From assembly GCA_965153355.1 (NCBI GenBank), contig OZ231127.1, positions 5,518,001-5,582,000 on the forward strand: a DNA stretch of 64,000 bases, given 5' to 3'. The notes under the pieces are model-generated. The model did not search any database. It saw nothing but the letters and a program-made list of their open reading frames with translations, and was not told the DNA's origin. Positions 39,490-51,035 of the stretch are shown piece by piece; position 1 is the stretch's first letter, and every line of letters starts with the position of its first letter. The position numbers and the translations under genes are program-made. This DNA comes from Flaccisagitta enflata. Its lineage: Eukaryota > Chaetognatha > Sagittoidea > Aphragmophora.

Positions 39490-39996
39490 GCGTGGGCGGC
39501 GACGGACGAAGCGCTTGACGCCGAAATTCGTCGAGAACTCGGGATTCCGCTTCGCGTCAAACCGGAACCAGTTCGAGAACGGAAGCCTTGGGAAGAACCC
39601 GACGAGGAAGCGGACAACGAACCCAATCTGCTCGTCACACTCATCAAAGGATTCATCAAGCAAACTCCGTGTTATCTCGCTTGGGCGCGCTGGAGGGACA
39701 GAAGAGGCAACAGCGGAGGAGGAGGAATAGGAGGAGGAGGATTCTTTTCTGATAAAAAGATGAACAATTCCAATCATCGTTACGATCAAATGGGAGCCGG
39801 AGAAGGCAGAAGGGCCAATGGAGGAACCGCGATGGACGGACGGATGGATGAATGGACGCAGATTCCTTTGGAGGATGTTCGATCTGAAGCGGAAGAGGAG
39901 CGAGATGAGGAAGAGGAACGGAAACGTGGAAATGGTCGTCCGGCGGCGTCAACTCCGGAGTCCGCCGAATTCACGACCAATGAGCGATTATTTTAG
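39490..39996 (+). CDS. Probable terminal coding exon, unrecognised protein
   Basis: A 507-bp open frame ending in TAA at 39994. GC-rich codons distinguish it from the flanks. It encodes a charged N-terminal part (ALDAEIRRELGIPLRVKPEP), a moderately hydrophobic segment (LLVTLIKGFIKQTPCYLAWA), a Gly-rich linker (GGGGIGGGGFFS) and an acidic/basic tail (SEAEEERDEEEERKRGNGRP). A CT-rich tract (39437-39460) precedes the possible acceptor GACGAAG at 39489; upstream TAA codons rule out a longer exon in this frame. There is no in-frame ATG near the start, so earlier exons are expected but were not found. No domain is recognised. Confidence 0.45.
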   Translation, partial: AWAATDEALDAEIRRELGIPLRVKPEPVRERKPWEEPDEEADNEPNLLVTLIKGFIKQTPCYLAWARWRDRRGNSGGGGIGGGGFFSDKKMNNSNHRYDQMGAGEGRRANGGTAMDGRMDEWTQIPLEDVRSEAEEERDEEEERKRGNGRPAASTPESAEFTTNERLF

Positions 39997-40067
39997 GCCC
40001 CTTTATTAGTCAGAAGAAAAAAAATTAGCTGCCAATTAGATTTGAGACTTGTTTTTATGTTTACTTT

Positions 40068-40206
40068 AGTCGCGTGCACGCGACTTATGACCCACTTCGT
40101 CCGTCTGTCCGTCTGTCCGTCTGTCCGTCTGTAGGTCGGAATACTTAGCTTTTCGCCGCTCCTGCCCACCCGCACGCGACTTCGGCTCGTGTATACGGCC
40201 TTGTTT
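40068..40206 (+). mobile_element. AGTCGCG hairpin-family element, copy c
   Basis: The 5' palindrome AGTCGCGTGCACGCGACT is followed by TATGACCCACTTCG and CCGTCTGTCCGTCTG repeats. The 3' end is GCTCCTGCCCACCC, then GCACGCGACT (40172-40181) and GTGTATACGGCCTTGTTT. At 139 bp it is the shortest complete AGTCGCG-stem copy. Confidence 0.72.
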
Positions 40207-41107
40207 TTTTGTCATCCGCTTGTCCGTACATCCAGAAGGATTTCTGAGCTTACCTAGTGGCCAGCTTGGTCTTGTTTTACTGACACACTGTTTTTAATAA
40301 CGCTTTGCTCAACTCACCTGGGAACAAATCTATTTTGTCAGTTTTAAGACTTAACGTGGTACAAAGTCCTTGTCCGGAACAGGCGGATTTCCATTAATCT
40401 TTATCTTATATGCAGAGTTAAACTTCTGCGTAGCTGGGATAGACAAGTGCCTTTCAGTTCCAAACAAAAGAACCCTGAACGATTAATTCCAGAACACAGG
40501 AAAAGAAGTTTTAAAGAACACTAGATGCTAAGAGCTCGAAAGCTTTACCAACACTCTCTCCCCCTTCCCCCTTCCCATACCATCTGCCTTTTTAAAACAG
40601 GAGCATTGTAAAATCAATTGTTTTCACTTCTTTAATTGTATTCGCACACGCGTTGTTTGGATTAAAATGTCATCTGCAAAATAGAAAAAAAGCAAAAACT
40701 TTGATGGAATGATGTTCCTTTACGAATTGAGCTATTATGGTATAGTAGATGTCGTCTGGACTTGGAAATAGGGGGGATTCATATTATACTAATTTATAGT
40801 AGTCAGACAAATACGCCGTCAGCCCATCGGTCAAGCTTGTGTTGCTGCCGCAGATGTTTGGAGGGGGAGGCTGGGGGTCGTTTGCCCGGGCCCACCCGTC
40901 AGCGATGGTATTGCGAGGCCGCGTGATTTGTTTCTTAAAATGGAATGTCCTTGGGTTTATCCGCAGGTAACGCACTAAAAAGTTTAGGTTTTGCCAACGG
41001 ACCGATGCACTGACTGAGGGAATGACGGATGGACTGACGGGCCGACGAAACCGGATTTAGAATCGCTTTTGAAGCAATCGAGTAGCAATAGTGACGGAAT
41101 GATGATG
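40207..41107. other. No gene; solo AGTAGAT TIR at 40743-40778
   Basis: TAGTAGATGTCGTCTGGACT then TGGAAATAGGGGGG is a diverged single end of the AGTAGAT-TIR element, without its partner. Near 40987-41075 there are GACGGATGGACTGACGG-type repeats. Confidence 0.45.
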
Positions 41108-41114
41108 ACGACGA

Positions 41115-41188
<74 letters not shown>

Positions 41189-41242
41189 TTGATGATGATG
41201 ATGATGATGATTAGTCGTTGATGATGATGACGATGATGATGA

Positions 41243-41280
<38 letters not shown>

Positions 41281-41301
41281 CAATGGGGATGATGATGATG
41301 T

Positions 41302-41337
<36 letters not shown>

Positions 41338-41345
41338 CGAATCAT
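41108..41345 (+). repeat. (GAT)n microsatellite
   Basis: GAT/ATG triplets in blocks separated by ATTAGTCGTTG, GACAATGGG and GTTGAT. Poly-His, poly-Ser and poly-Ile frames are artefacts. Confidence 0.96.
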
Positions 41346-42309
41346 CGACAAGGAAGGCGCACGTGTACGATATTCGTGACATTCAAAAACGGATGTTGAT
41401 TGACTTTGGAAAGTCAGTATTGACCCGTTGATGCTTCGTATCAGCGCTTGATATCGGCGCAATGAGACGTCTCCGCCAGAGAGTCTCCGGAGAGACCAAG
41501 ACACAGTCGTACCAGATGTGACCTATAGGAAAAAGCTGTCAGTTCCTAATCCTCCTCCCCTTTCTCATCCTTCTTGAATATCTACACTGTCAAAGCGCGA
41601 TCATAAGAGGCCTTATCAGTTGGTTGGTTGTGCAAATGCTGGAACTTGAATAATCTAATAGGGAAACTTTTCTACCGGACTACCTCACGAAAAAGAAAAA
41701 TCACATGAACTCAGAGGGTTCACAGAGGCGCCATGATGGGAAATAAGTAATGGACACAACTATTTAAAACCTACTACAACAGTGCTGTTTTCCACTTCTA
41801 TTAACCCTGTTTGGTTCATATCTGCAAAAAAAATCATTTCGAAATTGTGTTTAGTATATAAATAATGATAAAAACATTTAGTAAAATACATAGAAAATAT
41901 AGAGATTCACAAAAGTTCACTGGTTTTCTAGAGTTGCGCGTTTTGCGCATTGGCGGTAGCTCCTAATCCTCCGTAGTCGGAATGCGGAGCTAGATCTAAT
42001 GCGCGCAATTGCGCTTTTGAGTTTAAGCTGAGAACGAGCTTGATTTCTTTTTACCCAATCATACAAATTAGCCTAAGAGATATTTGTTATTTCCTCTCTT
42101 TTATCAAGTATTTTTTTGCCAAGCATAAACTGATGTCAATGGGTGAGCATAAATGCATCTAGAGCGCGCCTTTTCAAAGCTAATAGTGATTAGGGAGAAA
42201 TTTCGCATCCTTTTCAGCCTTAAACATGGAAGGATCACTCATATGGAAATTAGCTTTGGGTTTTCCTGGAATTTTCTTGGGTTAATTGAATTATCCTACA
42301 GTTCTTGTT
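41346..42309. other. No gene; ~85-bp imperfect palindrome at 41936-42020
   Basis: GTTGCGCGTTTTGCGCATT and AATGCGCGCAATTGCGC flank a second inverted pair GGAGCTA / TAGCTCC. Probably a remnant of a TIR element. Confidence 0.4.
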
Positions 42310-42472
42310 TTAAAGTTGTCTTAACTTGTCTTAAAGTTGCCAATGAGGAGTCCTTACATTGCCCTTGTGATGTCCTTGTGATGTCCTAGAAATGTCCTAG
42401 ATTTGTCCTAGAGTTGTCCTCAAGTTGTCTTAAAAGTGTCCTAAAGTTGTCCAAAAGTTGTCCAAAAGTTAA
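42310..42472 (+). repeat. ~11-bp minisatellite (GTCCTAAAGTT)
   Basis: Diverged units GTCTTAAAGTT, GTCCTAGAGTT and GTCCAAAAGTT. It grades into the flanks. Confidence 0.75.
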
Positions 42473-44164
42473 TAATTTGCTTAGGGACGATATCAGCAAC
42501 AGACTCACACTTGGCCTTAAAAAAATCACATTTTCAGAATCAGATATTTATGATCGACTATGAGAAGATCGTGAACCTTGATGTCTGGGGGGTGGGATTT
42601 GGGTATCGCCAAAGCTTAATGACCCCCTATCTCACCCCCCCCCCCAGGCCACAGGGGGGGGGGGGTGGGGAAAATTTTTTTTGAAAAAAAAAGTTAGTCT
42701 CAATCGATTCAGAATTATCTAAAACGTTTAAAAGTCTCATTTCCAAAAAATTGAAATTTTCATCAACATGTGACTTTTTTTTCCAAAGTCCGTGCATAAG
42801 TGGGGTAGGGAATAGCGAGTGTCTCCCTCCCCCTAGCTGGTCTCGCCTTACTGAATGCTTCATGATTCACCCGCGTATACGAGGTTTTGCTTAGGCGATT
42901 TTTTCGGGCAAAATGTCATGAAAATCGCTTGAAAAATTCAAAAGATATCCATATTGAGAGGGGCCAATACGCCAGATCAACAATTTGCGCGTAAATTGTA
43001 GAAAAACCGTAGTTGTCCGAAATTTAAATATTCCCCCCTTGGAGCGTGAAAACATTAACAAACGAAGCGGAATACATCTTGTAAGCAATCCACTAGTTAG
43101 GGCCAACAATTGTGGGGCCTTATCTTTTCAGGGCCAACAATTGTGGGGCCTTATCTTTTCAAAAAAAAAACTTTCTTTGAAAATAATCTGTCAGGTACCT
43201 TAGGTGAAAGTGGGTGGGACAATTAAGTTGTAGAAAAACCGTAGTTGTCCGAAATTCAAGATTCTATCATAACCATTTCGTCTTTGAATTTTTTCGCGCG
43301 ATTTTTTTTTGTAAGTCTTCCGTGTGAAATGGGGCCTTACCCAATCCTATATCTGTCCACTGTCTCACCCAAAATGAGGATGAAATTGGCTTATTATAGA
43401 ATTCCTTTCAAATATGTCCAAAATTGCGCTCTTTAACTGATTCACTGTCAGGTGCTGAAAAAGTACAAATTTGGACTGTTCATGTTTTTTGGCGAGACAA
43501 TATCAATCGAATATGACCAAACGGCCATGATGGTCGCTAAAACAACTCAATGGGGCTCAATAAAATGGATACTTAGGAAGTGTTACAATTTGTTACAGGT
43601 AAGTAGAGAGCGATCGTCACTATGTGTGGACACGATTTTTGGGAATAAAAAAAGTCTGCCTATTTTCATCGGCCAAATTTCATGCAATTATACCACCCCC
43701 AACATTTGATAGCAATAATACCAATCGCAAGTCCCTCATGTACCGATATCGCAATGCTAGCCATGGGTTGGTCTTGGAAATTAGACATGTGAGCCTCTTG
43801 CTGAAATCGTCCTTAGGTTATCACGCATTTCTAAGGTTGTCCTTGAGTTTGGATGGTGGCTGGCTGCCCCTACCCACCAATCCCCCACAATATTGTGACC
43901 CCGCCTCACTTGTTTAGTGTTACTAGTCTTATGCAAAGAAATTTGCATAAGGCAGTTTGAACTGTTTTCAAGAAAAAGGATACCAGATCTGCCTGCATTA
44001 CTATGGAAAACAAAAGTAAGCAATTCCGCTATTGTAACTTTAGCAAATATCTTTTTTGACAACCCATGTAATTCTTTTGATTATGATTTTGTCATTCTTT
44101 TTGCCATGAAGAAAGGAATTAGAATTCTTTTATGGAAATGAACAAAAAAAAACCTGACATTGGA
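42473..44164. other. No gene; short direct repeats and a G/C-run hairpin
   Basis: 42636-42665 has a C run, CAGGCCACAG, and a G run able to pair. AGAAAAACCGTAGTTGTCCG occurs at 42999 and 43231. GGGCCAACAATTGTGGGGCC plus TTATCTTTTC occurs twice in tandem at 43101-43160. No exon is supported. Confidence 0.45.
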
Positions 44165-44169
44165 GGTGG

Positions 44170-44362
44170 GAGGGGTAGGAGGCTTATAAACACTTGGGTG
44201 GATTTGGTGGTCTGTGTAGGTGGCTTAAGCGGGATAAAGTGTCGTTAGGGGCTTATTTCCCATCAGGGTGAGATTTGGTGGTCTGTGTAGGTGGTTTGAG
44301 CGGGATAAAGTGTCGTTGGGGGCTTATTTCCCATCAGGGTGGGATTTGGTGGTCTGTGTATA
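44170..44362 (+). repeat. ~73-bp tandem repeat, about 2.3 copies
   Basis: The units contain GGTGGTCTGTGTAGGTGG, GCGGGATAAAGTGTCGTT and GGGGCTTATTTCCCATCAGG. The copies are nearly identical, hence young. Confidence 0.88.
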
Positions 44363-44649
44363 GCAGATACCCCAGTCTGTGACTGGCTTTGAGTCTGACG
44401 TAGGAACCATTTAATGAATGCGATGAGCAGAGATATGCAATTTGTTTTACATCAGCTTAGTAAGTCACCACAGTTGTCCACCCTGAATCAAGTGCGAATT
44501 ACAATCGATTTTTCGTTTGGAAGCGGAATTTTTGTTTATGAAAAATACCATGTTACAGCTTCTGCTTATCGAGATTTGAGAAAATTGAAGATAAAGCGCA
44601 AAAATAAAACTTTTTTCTTTATAATCCTTTTTTCATTTTATGAATGTTT

Positions 44650-44770
44650 CTTATGAATGAACGATTATATGAATAAATGAGTTAACAAATTAACGAATGA
44701 ATGAACTGATGAATGAACAAGTGAATGAATGAATGAATGGATGAGTGAGTAAATGCTTGAATGAATAAAA
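44650..44770 (+). repeat. Degenerate (AATG)n
   Basis: GAATGAATGA units with drift (GAATGAACTGATGAATG). Confidence 0.75.
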
Positions 44771-44970
44771 GATTGGTCTAATGTACAAAAGAATTAAAAC
44801 GTTCAACTGCTTTTCTGTTGACAGAACCTCAGATTTTGGGAGTTGGATGTTTGTGTGATCATGTGACCAACCAACAAACGGACATGTGTCATAGAGGAGC
44901 AAGGATGTATCCAGAAATACGCCGATTGAAATCGGTAGTTAAGGATGAGAAAAACGCCTCCAAATATGGT

Positions 44971-45097
44971 CAAGGCCATGTAGGCCAATAGGTGTTCTGT
45001 GTGGATTGTCAAACATTTTCATGACGGACCAACCGACTGAGCAACCAACCAACGGACAAACATAACTGATTATTGACGCGCGTAAGCGCACCTATAA
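44971..45097 (-). mobile_element. Hairpin-family element, variant stem AGGTGCGC (copy g)
   Basis: On the minus strand it starts TATAGGTGCGCTTACGCGC, then GTTGGTTGGTTGC and GTCGGTTGG repeats. It ends AACACCTATTGGCCTACATG, then GCCTTG. The 3' part is close to copy f. The 3' stem (AACACCT) only partly complements the 5' arm (AGGTGCG), so this copy has drifted. Confidence 0.6.
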
Positions 45098-45431
45098 ATA
45101 GCACTTCTATGTTTGCAAATACGTGACAAAAAGACTGACGTAACATATTCAATCACCACCAAAGCAAGGACTGGCTGCGCTATAGAAAAGAATGACGTAG
45201 CAGCTTAAAAATCAATCCAGCCCTAAAAACTCAATGAAGAAATGAGCGATATGCCCGTTCATGAGGTCATAAACGAAAATTCTGGAGAAAAGGGGAGAAA
45301 TGATCGTAGATCATTGTAATTCCAAATGTAAAAAGAATAAAATCAGGGTGTGTCGGGCTTGGGACCAACTCAGCGTTTTAGGCGCTCCCTCAAACTCCTG
45401 TGTTACCTTCATGCCCGTCCTGGATTCGAAC

Positions 45432-45485
<54 letters not shown>

Positions 45486-45630
45486 CTCTTTCTCTCTTTC
45501 TTTCTTTCTTTCTTTCTTTATTTATTTCTTTCTTCCTTTCTTTCTTTCTTTCGTTCTTTCTTTCTTTCTTTTGTTTTTTCTTTTTTACTTCCTTTCTTTC
45601 TTTCTTCCTTTCTTGTTTCTTTCATACCAT
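45432..45630 (+). repeat. (TTTC)n microsatellite
   Basis: TTTC tetranucleotides with drift (TTTATTTA, TTTTGTTTTTTC). Confidence 0.96.
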
Positions 45631-45840
45631 GCGGCCATCTTTCAACCGGTCAAGAAGCCACGTAAATGTGACAACTACCACTTGAGAGATGTACTTAGCT
45701 GAGATATACTTGGCTGTGTGATGTACTTAGTAGTATGGATTGTCTCTAGAAGCATCAGCAAGCATCTGTAAGATGCCTAAGTACATGTAAAGCTGACCCT
45801 AGCCACCTGCATCACTGCCCCTGCCCATCGCTAAGTGAAG

Positions 45841-46480
<640 letters not shown>

Positions 46481-46919
46481 ATAAAACATAAATATATTAA
46501 TCTCATACATGAATTCAAATTAAAAGTCAAAAAAAGTCGGAAGTATACAAATACTTACTGAGGCTAAATCATTTTCATTTTATGTTAACTGAAAATAAAG
46601 TGAACAAATGAGCTGAATGAGCGGAAAAATGAGTTTTCATAATTTGTTAAGGGAGAAATTCCTTCTTTAAAGAAAAAGAATGTATGTATTAAATCAGCTA
46701 AAGACAATTTACTTTTTAAATTTAAGATGACTTAGCCGTGCTTTTTACTTCTTTTTCTTGCAATCTATTTGCTCATAAGGCATTAAATCCAATAAGAGGG
46801 GTCGATATTGGGTATGCATAGCCTAAATACATATAGAAATATACAAACAAATGTTTTTCACTCCTTATGTATCTTTAAGAATGATCATACTATAGATATG
46901 TAATGATAATCCTCAATGA

Positions 46920-47137
46920 GCCACCTGGAGCACGTTTCAGCCCACAGTGCGTCGGTGGGTTGGTCGGTTGGTCAGTCGGTCAGTCCCCATTTTACTTTTT
47001 TTTCATCAATTTTATTTCTTTAGGTCATTTTAAGTCATTGTAGGGTAAACTAAGTCATTCTAAGCCATTCTAAGCCATTCTTAGTCATTCTAAGTCAATC
47101 TGTAAGTCTCGCACGCGACTTATAGGTGTTGGCCTTG
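46920..47137 (+). mobile_element. AGTCGCG hairpin-family element, diverged 5' end
   Basis: GGTTGGTCGGTTGGTCAGTC is followed by CATTTTACTTTTTTTTCATC, a run of GTCATTCTAA 10-bp repeats (47025-47100) and the 3' end GCACGCGACT (47108-47117), TATAGGTGTTGGCCTTGTTT. The 5' hairpin is not intact. Confidence 0.6.
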
Positions 47138-47377
47138 TTTCTTAAGAATTGGATTTGCTGAAAGATGATTCTGGTGGTAAAATTAGATGTAAACTACCAT
47201 TTAAAAAACTTGAGGTTGCATTTCTTCTGAATTCATTTGCCACAAAAGTTTACTTGAGACACAAAATTATGTTTCATTCCTTGCCACTGTTTGATCAGTC
47301 ACTTCATTTTCACAATATACCAATTTGATTTTCTCTCCGTTTAAAATTCAGAGCCACGAAGTCTAAACAATGCGCAG

Positions 47378-47758
47378 TTGATCTTTGACTGGTGCGAGTG
47401 GAGATGGTCATTGGATGACAATTATGGAGTCTGGGACGATGACATTCGGTTCGACATCTACTCCATGGCCATCACTCATTTAAGCGTTGAGAAGGTTAGT
47501 CGCGTGCAGTTGATCTTTGACTGGTGCGAGTGGAGATGATCATTGGATGACAATTATGGAGTCTGGGACAATGACATTTGGTTCGACATCTACTCCATGG
47601 CCATCACTCATTTAAGCGTTGAGAAGGTTAGTCGCGTGCAGTTGATCTTTGACTGGTGCCAGTGGAGATGGTCATTGGATGACAATTATGGAGTCTGGGA
47701 CAATGACATTTGGTTCGACATCTACTCCATGGCCATCACTCATTTAAGTGTTGAGAAG
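47378..47758 (+). CDS. Triplicated 39-codon exon, middle copy with a stop
   Basis: Three 132-bp tandem units begin at 47378, 47510 and 47642. Each has a 117-bp open stretch (LIFDWCEWRWSLDDNYGVWD, then FDIYSMAITHLSVEK) bounded by a CAG acceptor and an AAG|GTTAGT (copies 1, 2) or AAG|GTTGGT (copy 3) donor; 15 bp separate the units. Copies 1 and 3 are open; copy 2 has TGA at 47537-47539 where the others have TGG. The exons are phase 0 on both sides, and the next candidate exon (51341) is also phase 0, so this may be the upstream exon of the membrane-protein gene, with spacing of 3.6 kb filled by mobile elements. Alternatively it is an unrelated gene fragment. The domain is not recognised; the protein is rich in Trp and Asp. 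Confidence 0.45.
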
Positions 47759-48208
47759 GTTGGTGTACATGGTACTTCTTTAGTGGCCGGGGAAATACTC
47801 TTCCACAATGGACATTTATCTTTAGGTGTTTCCTAGATAATCCAAGGATCGCACATGGTCAGCGGTACCCGATGCCCTGCTTGGAGTGATCATGTGAAGT
47901 AGTGGAGTGAGAGCAGGGCAGCGGCCCCAAAGGGCCGATGTCCTGTAGGACACATGGGGGAACTTCGAGATGTCCTGAGGTGGATTTGAAGTCGGGATGG
48001 CAGAAGTTAGTCTAAAAGTGCAGATCTGAGGTTTGGGGGCAGGCTTGAGGCCTAGAGGACAAATTTGAGGCTTGGAGGGCTAATTTGAGATCTGGAGGGC
48101 TGATTTGAGGGCTTGAGGGCTAAATTGAGGTCTGAAAGGGCCAATTTGAGGGCTCAGAGGGCCAAAATCAGGCCTGAGATTGCATACTTGAGGCTCTGAT
48201 GGCCAAGG

Positions 48209-48425
48209 GGGGACGGACGGACGGACGGACGGACGGACGGACCGACGGACGGACGGACAGACGGAGGGACGGACAGACGGACGGACGGACGGAGGGACAG
48301 ATGGACGGACGGACGGACGGACGGACGGATGGACGGACGGACGGACGGATGGACGGACGGACGGACGGATGGACGGATGGACGGATGGATGGACGGATGG
48401 AGGGGCGGACGGAAGGGCGGAAGGA
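48209..48425 (+). repeat. (GGAC)n tetranucleotide array
   Basis: About 50 GGAC units with GGAT/AGAC/GGAG variants inside the GGCC-TIR element. Thr-Asp-Gly-Arg and Pro-Ser-Val-Arg frames are artefacts. Confidence 0.95.
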
Positions 48426-48462
48426 AGTCTCGAAATTCCCCCCTGTGTCCTGCAGGACATTG

Positions 48463-49939
48463 CACAGAGAGCCAATAAGCTCGATTCCGGGCGATAAACC
48501 AAAGGATTTTTTCAATTTTCAACTCTCAATATCTACTGAAATGAGGAGGAGAGAACAAAATGGGTGTTTTGTTCTCTTAGAGGGGGTTGAAATAAGGGGG
48601 GGAGTGAAAAAAAAAATAAAAAAAGTTTTTTTTTCTCCAAGATATTGCAGTAAAAAGAGGCGATGCCCTCATCATACTTCATCAAAAAAATTTTAACACA
48701 TAGAGGAGACTGAGCACATTCCAAATATGTTAGCATATGTGCATATTGCTGCCACTTCGGCGCTCAAAGCAGATGGAAAGTCACTCTGGCAGCAATGGTT
48801 TTCAGCGACGATGTCCAGTTGAATCCCGATCTTTCCATCAACAAGAATGGCAGTGAGGAAGAACAAGTGGATAAAAATAAGGAGAGTGGATAAGGAAGAG
48901 GAAGACTGAATGAAGATACACTTGAAAGAGGCTCATAGTTTTGACTGGTACTATCTAGAACATAAGTATATCGACAGTATGGGGATTGGTTAATTTAGCA
49001 GTGTAGGAATCATAGAAAAACCGGTAAATCATGTCAGATACTTGATAGTACGTCTTTCTGTTTCAACACATATTTGTATGTGGATTTTCTAAGCACTTAA
49101 ACACAAATGCTTTGTATAAATGCATGATAATTATCCTTCATAAAACTTTACTTAAAAAATTCCTTAGTGTATGCCATGTTCTCCCTTTTGCTTCAGTTGC
49201 AATCCCAATGATTCAGAGAGGTTGAAATCAACCAAGATAATGTAGCAAAGGTGTTGGGCGCTGTAATTAGGACCAAAAATAGGGTGGAAAAAACCTCCAA
49301 TCTATCTGAAAGGAGACTTAGTAACTTGAAAAGAAACTAGATGCATTTTTTCGGCCATTTTCTAATTGAAGTATCCATCTTGTTTTGCCTGTCAATTCTA
49401 AACGCCTTGAGCTAAAAGGATGCGGTTTGCGGCATTTGGTCAGAAATTCGAAATAGTTTCAGAATCTCACTGATTTTTATATAAATTCTTTATTCTTAAC
49501 AGAGTTATTGCTTAAAATGCCTGTCGATATACTTATGTTCTAGATAGTAACGCTGGTGGAGCTTTGATAAGTCAGTCGACTTTAGCTGAAAAGTCCTAGG
49601 TTTGATTCTCATCTGTAACAAGAACTTTTGATAAACAAACATATTTTAGATGAGTCCCAAACACACTGAGGGGAATTTTTCAAAGGAAAAATGAATGTGA
49701 CTTGCAAGATTTGAACTCAGAACCTTGTCAGCAAAAAGCAAGCATGTTACCCCAAGACCATTCTGATAAATTGATTGTGTTCTTCTATATTAGCAGCAAG
49801 GTCTTCCCCTAAGTTGTTCTTATCTTTTTCATTGCAAACTCTGGCAGTTGATTGGAGTGCCCTCCTCTGTCAATAGAATGCATAAATAAATCTTAGACAT
49901 AAGGAAACTGCTCAGTAGATTTTTCTGTGGTACAGTGTG
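48463..49939 (+). mobile_element. CACA..TGTG element, copy A (carries a Tc1-like insertion)
   Basis: It starts CACAGAGAGCCAATAAGCTC, ends GGTACAGTGTG and is flanked by CATTG (48458-48462 and 49940-49944), a 5-bp target duplication. Without the 597-bp insertion at 48951 it is ~880 bp, like copies B and C. It contains two tRNA-like modules: 49550-49614 (+) and 49699-49762 (-). No protein-coding frame. CACA termini and 5-bp duplications would fit a Transib-type origin, but the terminal heptamers (CACAGAG, CACACTG) are not a clean match. Confidence 0.75.
48951..49547 (-). mobile_element. Tc1-like 597-bp element in copy A
   Basis: The ends CTATCTAGAACATAAGTATA, then TCGACAG, and the exact complement are flanked by TA (48949-48950 and 49548-49549). 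Copies B and C show the uninterrupted site (GACTGGCAACGCTGG, GACTGGTAACGCTGG). It is related to the 597-bp copy at 58259, which keeps a transposase remnant; this copy is more decayed. Confidence 0.82.
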
Positions 49940-50334
49940 CATTGGCCATTTGGGGCCGCTGCCCAAAAAGAGTAGCAGTTCAATCACTACCAAATGTACA
50001 ACAAGGGTTTACTTTATACAAAAATAGATTTTGTCAAACATTTTCATTATCTAATGCCATTTTTATGCCATTTTTCTAGAGAGGTAACTAACTTTATTCA
50101 GCTCTCATTTCTAAATGGATCGATGCACAGTTACGCGGTTGCACACTGTACCACAGAAAAATCTACTGAGCAGTTTCCTTATGTCTAAGATTTATTTATG
50201 CATCCTATTGACAGAGGAGGGCACTCCAATCAACTGCCAGAGTTTGCAATGAAAAAGATAAGAACAACTTAGGGGAAGACCTTGCTGCTATTTTAGAAGA
50301 ACACAATCAATTTATCCATCAATTTTAGAAATCA

Positions 50335-50398
50335 GAATAGTCTTGTGGTAACATGCTTGCTTTTTGCTGACAAGGTTCTGAGTTCAAATCTTGTAAGT
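50335..50398 (+). other. tRNA-like module 2 in copy B
   Basis: TAGTCTTGTGGTAACATGC (A-box-like, with the D-loop G) and GAGTTCAAATC (B-box-like) lie about 53 nt apart. The same module is on the minus strand in copies A (49699-49762) and C (56385-56441), where TGGTCTTGGGG is a better A box. Confidence 0.45.
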
Positions 50399-50489
50399 CA
50401 CATTCATTTTTCCTTTGAAAAATTCCCCTTAGTGTGTTTGGGACTCATCTAAAATATGTTTGTTTATCAAAAGTTCTTGTTACAGATGA

Positions 50490-50553
50490 GAATCGAACCC
50501 AGAACTTTTCAGCTAAAGTCGACTGACTTATCAAAGCTCCACCAGCGTTGCCA
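50490..50553 (-). other. tRNA-like module 1 in copy B
   Basis: On the minus strand TGGTGGAGCTTTG fits the pol III A box (TRGYNNARNNG, one mismatch). GGGTTCGATTC ~40 nt later fits the B box. The A-to-B span of about 55 nt is as in a tRNA, and a GACTT..AAGTT anticodon-like stem lies between. The other arms pair poorly, so it is a tRNA-derived relic and not a functional tRNA. Confidence 0.5.
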
Positions 50554-51035
50554 GTCAAAACTATGAGCCTCTTTCAAGTGTATCTTCATTCAGCCTTCCT
50601 CTTCCTTATCCACTCTCCTTATTTTTATCCTCTTCTTCTTCCTCACTGCCATTCTTGTTGATGGAAAGATCGGGATTCAACTGGACATTGTTGCTGAAAA
50701 CCATTGCTGCCAGAGTGACTTTCCATCTGCTTTGAGCGCCGAAGTGGCAGCAATATGCACATATGCTAACATGTTTGGAATGTGCTCAGTCTCCTCTATG
50801 CAATAGTGTTAAAAATTTTTTGATGAGGTATGATGAGGGCATCGCCTCTTTTTACTGCAATATCTTGAAGAAAAAAAAACTTTTTTTTTTTTCACTCCCC
50901 CCCTTATTTCAACCCCTCTAAGAGAACAAAACACCCATTTTGTTCTCTCCTCCTCATTTCAGTAGACATTGCGAGTTAAAAATTGAAAAAATCCTTTGGT
51001 TTATCGCCCGTAATCGAGCTTATTGGCTCTCTGTG

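Larger units (their letters stand above)
47848..49964. mobile_element. GGCC-TIR element, subfamily 2, split by another insertion
   Basis: The left outer arm (CATGGTCAGCGGTACCCG, 47853) and GGGCAGCGGCCCCAAAGG (47915) are followed by ACACATGGGGGAACTTCGAG. The right side has CTCGAAATTCCCCCCTGTGT and CCTGCAGGACATTG (to 48462), its complement, then resumes at 49940 with CATTGGCCATTTGGGGCCGC. The interior holds 20-bp-like units (48000-48180) and a GGAC array (48209-48425). The gap 48463-49939 is a separate element flanked by CATTG on both sides. Confidence 0.72.
50142..51035 (-). mobile_element. CACA..TGTG element, copy B (inverted)
   Basis: The reverse complement of copy A's body, starting CACACTGTACCACAG and ending GAGCTTATTGGCTCTCTGTG, 894 bp. 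The flanks are GGTTG (left) and AGTTG (right), a near-match 5-bp duplication. tRNA-like modules: 50335-50398 (+) and 50490-50553 (-). Copies A and B face each other and could form a ~900-bp stem around the 200-bp spacer 49940-50141. Confidence 0.75.

Noticed and set aside
48463-51035. Copies A and B read as one palindromic element
   Set aside because: Copy A has its own CATTG target duplication, copy B has separate flanks, and copy C is a free-standing single unit, so these are independent insertions in opposite orientation.
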